Below are positions 15,590 through 21,743 of a stretch of DNA of 22,502 nt, one piece after another. The DNA is from JBGSIZ01 sp041742255. GTDB lineage: Bacteria; Pseudomonadota; Alphaproteobacteria; Rhodobacterales; Rhodobacteraceae. Where the stretch lies: assembly GCA_041742255.1 (NCBI GenBank), contig JBGSIZ010000244.1:1-22502 (forward strand). Direction: 5' to 3'. Each line of letters begins with the position of its first letter. Position 1 is the first letter of the stretch. Both the position numbers and the translations under genes were made by a program. The notes beneath the pieces were generated by a model. The model worked only from the letters and a program-made list of their open reading frames with translations. It ran no database searches and had not been told where the DNA came from.

Positions 15590-16189
15590 CTAGTAAACCC
15601 TGAACAGCGTCTCGGCCAGATCAATGAATTTGGCAAGGTGAATGGGGCGCCGTTGCAGGTGCGCCTTGGCCAGACAGGACAAAATCGCGGAACTGATGGC
15701 GCGGGGGGTGCGGTGAGGGGGCACAGGGGAAGGATCGTTCGGGGCGATCTGGGTGCCGGACCATCCCACCGCAAGGCCCAGAAACACCGACGGCGTGCGG
15801 CGCTGGGCGAACAGGGCGGTTTTCATCACGACATAGCGGTTTTCGGTTTCAGGGTGGGTTGTCCACACGGCGACCAACTCCAGCAAGGCGCGGTCTTCGT
15901 TGGTCAACTCCTCGGGCATGGTGCGCAAACATTCATAGGCCCACCAGATGGCCATCTTGGGCCGGGCGGCAAACGCGGCATAGGTCACGGCCTCCTCTGG
16001 GGTGGTCGTGGCGCGCAGGCGGCGCAGATAGGCCATGCCGTCCTCACCCTCGCGGGGACGATGCTGGGTCAGGTCCTTGATCGCGGGCAGGGCGGCATAC
16101 AGCTCGAACGGGGTTTCGTATCGCAGGGCCGACACGGGCGGGCGGGTCTTGTCGATATCGGTTTTTTCGGTCGGGTGATCCTCGGCCAT
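15590..16189 (-). CDS. T6SS-associated accessory protein of unknown function (DUF6931-like)
   Basis: This 199-residue soluble protein has no signal peptide, membrane segment or metal-binding motif that I can see. It contains a helical core rich in Ala and Trp, including EAVTYAAFAARPKMAIWWAY, and a SVFLGLAVGWSGTQIAP segment. From memory it resembles the small proteins annotated DUF6931 beside T6SS genes in alphaproteobacteria; that label is tentative. It starts with ATG 16187-16189 and has only a weak AAAGAA ribosome site. It lies 254 nt after vgrG and 34 nt before tagH, so it may be the first gene of a tagH-tssA unit. A chaperone or adaptor role for the spike or a tail component is possible but unproven. 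Confidence 0.75.
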   Translation of the reverse strand: MAEDHPTEKTDIDKTRPPVSALRYETPFELYAALPAIKDLTQHRPREGEDGMAYLRRLRATTTPEEAVTYAAFAARPKMAIWWAYECLRTMPEELTNEDRALLELVAVWTTHPETENRYVVMKTALFAQRRTPSVFLGLAVGWSGTQIAPNDPSPVPPHRTPRAISSAILSCLAKAHLQRRPIHLAKFIDLAETLFRVY

Positions 16190-16391
16190 CGGCGGGTTCT
16201 TTCAGGTTATGACTTTGCAGCAAACGGGCGGGCGGCCCCCATAAAATGGATGAGGCCATTCGGAACAATCACGCACAGTTTAGCAAGATTTTTCATCCTG
16301 TCGCGGGTTGATTCGCATCGCTGTCGCGCCCGTCCCATACGGCCAGGCCGGAGCATCAGAAAAAGCGTTGCCGTCAGAACAATACATGGAC

Positions 16392-16432
16392 CGCGCGAGG
16401 ACACCGACGTTGGTTCGTCGGCGTCCCGCGCG
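16392..16432 (-). terminator. Strong hairpin downstream of vgrG
   Basis: An interrupted stem of 17 pairs with a 6-nt loop lies 11 nt after the vgrG stop codon. Arms are 16392-16409 and 16416-16432, with one bulged base at 16398. One position is an A-C mismatch in plus-strand RNA but a G-U pair in minus-strand RNA, so the structure is more stable on the strand carrying vgrG. A run of U does not follow immediately, so termination may be partial. The rest of the 254-nt gap (16190-16443) shows no supported gene. Confidence 0.5.
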
Positions 16433-16443
16433 TCGCGTAGGGA

Positions 16444-18546
16444 TTAGTTCATATCGATCTTGGAGCCTTTGACCGTCACGGTGCTGCTGGCCTTTGCAAC
16501 GATCTTGCCCGCGCCATCAATCGTGATGTTATTGCCCTTGATGGTGATCGTTCCATCCTTTTTCATCGTGATCGACGCCTCCCCGGTTTTCAGCGTGATC
16601 GAGTCGCCGGCCTCCAGAAGGTAATCCTTGCCGATCTTGTTCTTGCTGCTTTTTGCAACTTCTGCGACGTGTTCGGCTCCGATTGTCGTATTCCGGTTAT
16701 TCCCGATCGCCCAAACGCTGTCGCGGCCAATCGTCGTCTTTTCGTCCCGGCCGGCGGACACGGTGATGTCCTTGGCCACCGTCAGGGTGTAATCCCCCGG
16801 TTTTTCGGCTTCGGCGTCCAGTGATGTCGCCAAACCGCGGATGCCTTCCCAGTTCGACTTGTTGTTGCCGGTCGCATAAACTTCGGTGACGGCACCGGTG
16901 ACGGTGATGTTCATGTTGCCGCCGACCTGATGGTTATCAAGGCCGACAACCTCGCTGAACTTGTTGCGGCCAACCGAGGTGACTTCGTTATGGTCGATAC
17001 GGGTGGTGCTGTCGTTCAGAACCTTGGTGGTCTGGTCCTTCTGGGCGTGCCAGAAAATCTCTTCCTTGCCCGCGATATCCTCGAACCGCAGTTCGTTGAA
17101 ACCGTTGCCTTCGTGGGTGTCGGTGCGGAACACGCTCCGGGTCTTGTTGGCAGGCAGATCGTATTTCGGCATATTCTTGCCGTTATACACGCAGCCCGTC
17201 ACGATCGGCAGGTCGGGGTTGCCTTCGAGGAAATCAACGATGACCTCCATCCCGATCCGGGGGATGACCATGCCGCCCCACCCCTTGTGGGCCCAATTCT
17301 GGCTGACCCGGCAGCGCATCGATTTGGCCTTGTTCAGATCCCAATGGAAAAGCACGAGGATGCGGCCGAATTCGTCCACGTCGATCTCGCCTTCGCCCAC
17401 GACCATGGCGGTTTGGGGGCCTTGGACCGTGGGTTGGCTGGTCTTGCGTTCGGGGGCGAGCGGAGCCGTGCCCGAGGCAAACACATAAGATCCGGTATAA
17501 GAATGGCCATCGCTGGTGCCGCCGCCGGACCCGTAGCTGTCCGACACATAGGAATGGGTGGCGGACAGACACACATATTTGGCAGATTTAACGCCGGGCA
17601 CTTGCTCGCCTTCCAGAACGACGGTCATCCCCGACGCCAGCGACAAACAATCGCCCACGGCCCGGTGCCGGACATCGGCACCACGTTCCTGATTCATCCG
17701 CAATGAAACGACGTTTTTGCCAACACCTTCATTCAGGTAATCACCGGGAAAATCGTAGCTCTCGATCTGGCCCTCGGCATATTGGGCGTCGCCCGCGCGG
17801 TCCACTTCCATGATGGCATCGGGAGATTTGAAGTTGAAATCCATCAGACGCATAGCGCCAGTGGTAAAGTTCCGCTCGGGGTGCCATTCCCAGAAATGTT
17901 CCACTTGCGACTGGTGATGGCCCTGAAAGCCAACGTATTTGCGGCTTTCGCCCGGGATCGCGGGCAATTCTTCGGCGGCATCGACCAGAACCATCGTGTG
18001 GTTCTGCATCTCGTGGACAAAGTGATAGCTGATCCCGAACCGCTCCATCATGCGGCAGACAAAGTTCAGATCGCTCTCGCGGTATTGAACGGTATATTCC
18101 AGCGTCTCATAGCTGCCCTTCAGCTTGTCCTGAACAGCGGGCTGGCCCAGACCGGAGTAGGCCGACAGCACCTTCTTGATGATGTCGGGGGCGGTCATAT
18201 TGTGGAATATCCGCTGATTGCGGCGGCGGCTGGCCACATACAGCCACGGGCGCAACGTCAGGCTGTAGCGGTTGCCGCTTTCGCCAACCCCGGACCACGC
18301 GGCCTGCGTGACGATACCGTCAAAAAACCGGGGATCATCGGCCACGGTGTTGATCTCGACACAGGCGTGGGTGCCGATCAGATCGTCAAAATTGATGTTT
18401 TGCTCGGTCGACAACGCCTCGACCCGGTAGGAAAACAGGTCGCTGACAAAATCGGTCCCGGAAAATCGCAACAGAACCAGAACGTCCTGTCCAAGATCGG
18501 TGTGGAGTTTGCCGAGTCGGGTATCCTGCGTGAATGTCGTTGCCAT
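16444..18546 (-). CDS. vgrG: T6SS spike protein VgrG (TssI)
   Basis: VgrG trimers cap the Hcp tube and pierce the target. The 700 residues show a gp27-like base at about 1-370 (LLRFSGTDFVSDLFSYRVEAL near the start), a gp5-like OB-fold at about 380-460 (DEFGRILVLFHWD, then GWGGMVIPRIGMEVIVDFLEG), and a C-terminal repetitive beta needle from about 480 to the end, seen as repeated Thr-Ile-x-Gly and Ile-Thr-Val stretches. No enzymatic domain follows the needle, so effectors would be carried through adaptors or a PAAR tip; no PAAR gene is in the window. A Gly/Ser-rich insertion sits at about 325-345. The ATG at 18544-18546 has AAGG eight nt upstream. It begins 137 nt after ppsR on the same strand. 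Confidence 0.96.
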   Translation of the reverse strand: MATTFTQDTRLGKLHTDLGQDVLVLLRFSGTDFVSDLFSYRVEALSTEQNINFDDLIGTHACVEINTVADDPRFFDGIVTQAAWSGVGESGNRYSLTLRPWLYVASRRRNQRIFHNMTAPDIIKKVLSAYSGLGQPAVQDKLKGSYETLEYTVQYRESDLNFVCRMMERFGISYHFVHEMQNHTMVLVDAAEELPAIPGESRKYVGFQGHHQSQVEHFWEWHPERNFTTGAMRLMDFNFKSPDAIMEVDRAGDAQYAEGQIESYDFPGDYLNEGVGKNVVSLRMNQERGADVRHRAVGDCLSLASGMTVVLEGEQVPGVKSAKYVCLSATHSYVSDSYGSGGGTSDGHSYTGSYVFASGTAPLAPERKTSQPTVQGPQTAMVVGEGEIDVDEFGRILVLFHWDLNKAKSMRCRVSQNWAHKGWGGMVIPRIGMEVIVDFLEGNPDLPIVTGCVYNGKNMPKYDLPANKTRSVFRTDTHEGNGFNELRFEDIAGKEEIFWHAQKDQTTKVLNDSTTRIDHNEVTSVGRNKFSEVVGLDNHQVGGNMNITVTGAVTEVYATGNNKSNWEGIRGLATSLDAEAEKPGDYTLTVAKDITVSAGRDEKTTIGRDSVWAIGNNRNTTIGAEHVAEVAKSSKNKIGKDYLLEAGDSITLKTGEASITMKKDGTITIKGNNITIDGAGKIVAKASSTVTVKGSKIDMN

Positions 18547-18683
18547 GGCAGTAACCTTAAATAAAGGAGCTATAATGCCGACAGGTTAGCGGTTTCGGCC
18601 AATCTTGCAACGATGACTTTCCGCGCTCTGCGCATCACCGCGCAGGGGCCATCCCGAAAACGCAGGACGGCCGCGCGCGCGGG
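18547..18683. other. ppsR-vgrG spacer, junction of photosynthesis and T6SS loci
   Basis: This 137-nt gap contains a 6-bp hairpin (18628-18633 with 18640-18645) without a U-tract and, next to the ppsR stop, an alternating CCGCGCGCGCGG palindrome at 18671-18682. A CATTAT sequence on the minus strand could be a -10 element for vgrG, but no well-spaced -35 is evident. No insertion-sequence end, tRNA or direct repeat marks the junction. Confidence 0.5.
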
Positions 18684-20117
18684 CTACTCTCCGGTCTTGC
18701 TGAGCAGGTTGTATTTGCGCAGTTTGACATACAGGGACTGACGCGACAGGCCCAGCATCTCGGCGGCGGCGACGCGGTTGTTCATGGTCAACTCTACCGC
18801 CGTCTCGATGCACATCTTTTCCACGACATCGGTGGTTTCGGCGACGATTTCCTTGAGCGTGGCACTGCCCACCAACTCCATCACGGACCGGACGTTGTCA
18901 TCCGACACGCTGACGGCGCCGGGACGGACGGTTTCCATCCGGCTTACATCGCGAATGACAAAGGCAAAAACCTGAATCTCGCCCGCCTTGAACTGGCTGA
19001 CGGCGACCTCGACGGTGCGGGGGCTGCCAAATTCACTGACCATCTTGGTGGGATACAGCCGCATCCGGCCACTGCGGGATGCGTTTTCGGTCATCACCTT
19101 CAGATCGACCGCACCGCGATGCAGATAATCGGTCAGGTTGCGACCACCGACCACCAGATCGTCGGCGGCGTTGATAAGGTCCAGAAATCCGTCATTGGCA
19201 GACAAAATAGTGCCGTCCAGCGTGGTGAACACCATGGCATCCGCGCCAGTCTTGTAGAGACTGCGCAAATAATCGGTCAGGGGGTCATGCTGTTCATGGG
19301 CCGGGGAGCCGCGCGACACCCGACACAGAATCAGCCGTTCGCCGGATGACCGGAACAACGTGGGCGCAAGCCCGACAACCTCGCCACCACGGCGCAACGT
19401 CACCTCGACCAACCCGCCGCGTTCGACGGCGGCGCGGTCGGTCAGCGTCTCGACCAGATCCGGGCGGGTCTTGCTGTCAAATTCGGAGAGGAACGACGAC
19501 CCGATCAGATCCTCGCGGCTGCGGCCCAGCAACTGAGTCGCGGCGCTGTTCACTTCGGTGATGCGCCCGGTCTGCACGGCCAGAAACACGACCGGATCGG
19601 GGGCCGATTCCATCAGCACGCGAAACCGGGTCTCAAACTCGCGCTGGGTTTCATAATCGCGTTCCAGCGTCAGCTGTGCGCGGACCAATTGCTGCTGCAT
19701 CTCGGCCACGACCCGCAGGTCGCGACCCAACATCAGAACGGCACCTTCCGGGCCGATCCGGTGGAACGTATAGCGGATCGGAAATTCCCAATGGCCCAAT
19801 TCTTCAGTGTGGTTCAACTCCACCGGCTTGACAGGGCCGGGGGTGGTCAAAAAGGCGTGCAACCGCTGCTCGAACTTGGGCACGCTTTCCACGGTCAAGG
19901 CGTCGCGGACATCCCGCCCGGCCCAGGATTCCAGCTTTTGAAATCCGGGTTGATCGGGGTTGACCAGAACCGACAGGATCACACCATCCTCAGCAATGAC
20001 AATCGACAGGTCGCCGACATCGGCAATGATATTGCCAAGCATTTCAGGGGCAATCAGGGGAATAACGCCACTGTGCCAGTATTTTGTGCCACGGGCTGTC
20101 ACCGGGTCACGGACCAT
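18684..20117 (-). CDS. ppsR: Photosynthesis gene repressor PpsR (CrtJ)
   Basis: PpsR represses bacteriochlorophyll, carotenoid and light-harvesting genes under oxygen by binding TGT-N12-ACA sites. With the ATG at 20115-20117 it has 477 residues: N-terminal domain at about 25-135, a helical Q-linker at 137-163, PAS1 at about 164-265, PAS2 at about 290-390, and a Fis-type helix-turn-helix at about 445-470 (RVAAAEMLGLSRQSLYVKL). Cys265 and Cys436 are 171 residues apart, close to the redox-active pair known in PpsR and CrtJ (about 173 apart). The second cysteine lies just before the DNA-binding helices, as expected. An in-frame GTG at 20190-20192 would overlap ppaA and is less likely. The AGGAA ribosome site is unusually close to the ATG. 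It follows ppaA by 20 nt, so the two are probably co-transcribed. Confidence 0.95.
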   Translation of the reverse strand: MVRDPVTARGTKYWHSGVIPLIAPEMLGNIIADVGDLSIVIAEDGVILSVLVNPDQPGFQKLESWAGRDVRDALTVESVPKFEQRLHAFLTTPGPVKPVELNHTEELGHWEFPIRYTFHRIGPEGAVLMLGRDLRVVAEMQQQLVRAQLTLERDYETQREFETRFRVLMESAPDPVVFLAVQTGRITEVNSAATQLLGRSREDLIGSSFLSEFDSKTRPDLVETLTDRAAVERGGLVEVTLRRGGEVVGLAPTLFRSSGERLILCRVSRGSPAHEQHDPLTDYLRSLYKTGADAMVFTTLDGTILSANDGFLDLINAADDLVVGGRNLTDYLHRGAVDLKVMTENASRSGRMRLYPTKMVSEFGSPRTVEVAVSQFKAGEIQVFAFVIRDVSRMETVRPGAVSVSDDNVRSVMELVGSATLKEIVAETTDVVEKMCIETAVELTMNNRVAAAEMLGLSRQSLYVKLRKYNLLSKTGE

Positions 20118-20137
20118 TTCCTGCGCTGATGCATGGT

Positions 20138-20938
20138 TTATCTGCCTTGCGCGGTTTGCGCGACGGGACGTTGGGCTATCGTGAGACCGCACAGCGTTAT
20201 GGCTTCGTTCAAATCGTTTGTCGCGAAATCGGACCCGGTCAGGTCTGCGACATTGTCGTGCAATTCCAAAAGCGTCCCACCGATCACAACCGGGGGTGAC
20301 GCGTCCTGCGCTGTGCGGGCGGCCTCGACCAGCTTGCGCAGGGCTTCCAGGCTGATCCCCTTGGTCGCGGAAATCATCACGGCGTCAAAGTGGTGCGCGC
20401 GCACCCGCATCGACACATCCTCGGGGGCGGTGTCCAGCGACAGCCGGACCGACACACCCAGTCGGCGCAATTGACCACACAAGACGGATGCACCCAGCGT
20501 GTGAAATTCGGCCTGCGGGACGATCAACAGGACGGTGGGCGCATTCGGGCGCGCGCCCTTGTCCGATTGCCATTCCGGGCCCAGGTCCCGCAACATGCCC
20601 TGCAACCGGGATACCCCGATGGTGACTTCGGCAAAACTCATCGTGTCGGCGCCCCACGCATCGCCCATGTCCCGCGCCAGCGACGGGATATAGCAATCGG
20701 CGATGTCTTCGGCGGAAATTCCGGCGCGCAACATCTGGATCAACGCGGCGTTGCACAGTTTGGGGTCCGCGGCCCGCGCGGCATCGTCCAGAACCTTTTT
20801 GAAGACCTTGTTCAACACACGCGGCCCCCGGTCAGGTTTTGCCGCGACAACGGACAGGGCGCGGGTGGCCAGCGCACCCACCAACCGGTCACCAGACCCC
20901 TGGTCCGGCCACGTTTTGGGGTGAGGGTTGTCCGACAT
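20138..20938 (-). CDS. ppaA: PpaA/AerR cobalamin-domain antirepressor of photosynthesis genes
   Basis: PpaA (AerR in Rhodobacter capsulatus) modulates PpsR/CrtJ and binds cobalamin or heme through a B12-binding-like domain. The 266-residue protein has a helical domain at about 40-125 and a Rossmann-like B12-binding domain from about 134. His146 in the Glu-x-His-x-x-Gly motif (144-149) matches the lower-ligand position of the D/E-x-H-x-x-G signature, and TLLELHDN near the end lies in the later part of the fold. ATG 20936-20938 has GGAG ten nt upstream. A GTG at 20990-20992 would add 18 residues that do not resemble the family. It is divergent from bchF and shares the 301-nt regulatory spacer, with a PpsR box over its putative -35. 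Confidence 0.92.
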   Translation of the reverse strand: MSDNPHPKTWPDQGSGDRLVGALATRALSVVAAKPDRGPRVLNKVFKKVLDDAARAADPKLCNAALIQMLRAGISAEDIADCYIPSLARDMGDAWGADTMSFAEVTIGVSRLQGMLRDLGPEWQSDKGARPNAPTVLLIVPQAEFHTLGASVLCGQLRRLGVSVRLSLDTAPEDVSMRVRAHHFDAVMISATKGISLEALRKLVEAARTAQDASPPVVIGGTLLELHDNVADLTGSDFATNDLNEAITLCGLTIAQRPVAQTAQGR

Positions 20939-21010
20939 GTAACCGCGACTCCGTTGTCGCCGGCGAAACTTCACGTGCCTTGGTGACAACACCGCCCGCC
21001 GACATCTGCG

Positions 21011-21039
21011 ATAGTCGTCTTTTGACCCGCCAATGTCAA
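21011..21039 (-). promoter_or_regulatory. Putative ppaA-ppsR promoter
   Basis: On the minus strand, -35 TTGACA (complement of 21034-21039), a 17-nt spacer and a weak GACTAT -10 (complement of 21011-21016, three of six consensus bases). The -35 lies inside PpsR box 1, so PpsR bound there would block polymerase. Transcription would begin about 65 nt before the ppaA ATG. Confidence 0.4.
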
Positions 21040-21051
21040 AGTAAATTGACA
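21034..21051. promoter_or_regulatory. PpsR box 1 (TGT-N12-ACA)
   Basis: TGTCAAAGTAAATTGACA matches the known PpsR/CrtJ consensus exactly and has symmetric TGTCAA/TTGACA arms. It carries a TTGACA hexamer on each strand. Confidence 0.85.
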
Positions 21052-21098
21052 GCTAGGCGGTTTCTGACGCGGTTGCGCCTACGTCAACGGCAAGAAAC

Positions 21099-21114
21099 GC
21101 CAATAAATATTGGC
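21099..21114. promoter_or_regulatory. 16-bp palindrome, possible operator of an unknown regulator
   Basis: GCCAATA-AA-TATTGGC is a perfect 7-bp inverted repeat around a two-base centre. It lies almost midway between the two PpsR boxes (centres 64 and 70 bp away). It does not match the PpsR or FnrL consensus. The symmetry suggests a dimeric regulator; which one is unknown. Confidence 0.45.
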
Positions 21115-21167
21115 TAAACCCTTGATCTTGAGAACCTGTTCGGCATTCGTGACACTCGGATTTAATC

Positions 21168-21185
21168 TGTAAGTTAAAGTTGACA
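21168..21185. promoter_or_regulatory. PpsR box 2 (TGT-N12-ACA)
   Basis: TGTAAGTTAAAGTTGACA matches TGT-N12-ACA and overlaps the bchF -35. The 116 bp between it and box 1 would allow cooperative binding by looping. Confidence 0.85.
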
Positions 21186-21207
21186 CTTGCCTGCCCGGAC
21201 CCATACT
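21180..21207 (+). promoter_or_regulatory. Putative bchF promoter
   Basis: -35 TTGACA at 21180-21185, a 16-nt spacer, and -10 CATACT at 21202-21207 (four of six consensus bases). The -35 is embedded in PpsR box 2, the classic layout for PpsR repression. Transcription starting near 21214 fits the downstream bchF ATG at 21240. Confidence 0.55.
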
Positions 21208-21239
21208 CTGGGGCCAAGAGGATGTCAGGGAAACTTCAC

Positions 21240-21743
21240 ATGACCGTTGCCAACAGCCAGCCGCCGACCCGGCGCCGGCTTTACACCCCAGACCAAAGGG
21301 TCCGCCGGGACAGCACGCGCTGGACCTTGGTGCAGGGCGTGTTGGCGCCGGTGCAGTTTCTGGTGTTCCTTGTCTCGCTGGCTTTGGTGCTGCGGTATCT
21401 GGTCACCGGGGACGGCTACGCGGTGGCGACGGCCTCGGTTCTTGTCAAAACCGGGGTGCTGTATCTGATCATGATCACGGGCGCGATCTGGGAAAAGATC
21501 GTGTTCGGGCAATACCTGTTCGCCCCTGCCTTCTTCTGGGAAGACGTGTTCAGTTTTGCGGTAATCGCCCTTCACACCCTTTATTTGTATGGGCTTTTTG
21601 CGCAGACGATGACGCCCACCGGGCTCATGCTGCTCGCGCTTGCGGCCTATGCGACCTATGTCATCAACGCCGGGCAATTCCTGTGGAAACTGCGCATGGC
21701 GCGGCTGGACAGCGCGCAACCTGACGCTGCGGTGTCCGCATGA
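21240..21743 (+). CDS. bchF: 3-vinyl bacteriochlorophyllide hydratase BchF
   Basis: BchF hydrates the 3-vinyl group of (bacterio)chlorophyllide to a hydroxyethyl group in bacteriochlorophyll a synthesis and is membrane-associated. From ATG 21240 it is 167 residues, the normal size. Four hydrophobic segments lie at about 33-54, 62-82, 103-121 and 126-145. The conserved core WEKIVFGQYLFAPAFFWED lies at 84-102. The AGGGA site eight nt before this ATG and the predicted transcription start favour it. ATG 21222 would add six residues but leave almost no leader. The stop overlaps the start of bchN as ATGA, so the two are translationally coupled. The order bchF-bchN is that of Rhodobacter photosynthesis clusters. 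Confidence 0.94.
   Translation: MTVANSQPPTRRRLYTPDQRVRRDSTRWTLVQGVLAPVQFLVFLVSLALVLRYLVTGDGYAVATASVLVKTGVLYLIMITGAIWEKIVFGQYLFAPAFFWEDVFSFAVIALHTLYLYGLFAQTMTPTGLMLLALAAYATYVINAGQFLWKLRMARLDSAQPDAAVSA

Larger units (their letters stand above)
20939..21239. promoter_or_regulatory. Divergent ppaA-bchF control region
   Basis: The 301-nt spacer contains no gene. It holds a PpsR box with a ppaA-facing promoter on the left, a PpsR box with a bchF-facing promoter on the right, and a 16-bp palindrome between them. The two boxes are 134 bp apart centre to centre. This arrangement suggests that both directions are repressed together, with PpsR controlling the operon that encodes itself and its partner. 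Confidence 0.8.

Noticed and set aside
16207..16404. 65-codon open frame on the - strand in the vgrG downstream gap
   Set aside because: It overlaps the strong hairpin, lacks a convincing ribosome site and shows no recognisable sequence. A small membrane protein cannot be fully excluded.
16444..16900. Possible effector domain at the VgrG C-terminus
   Set aside because: The last residues are all short beta-needle repeats. There is no additional domain after them.
21121..21140. Possible FnrL box beginning TTGAT near 21122
   Set aside because: The second half-site does not match ATCAA, so it does not fit TTGAT-N4-ATCAA.
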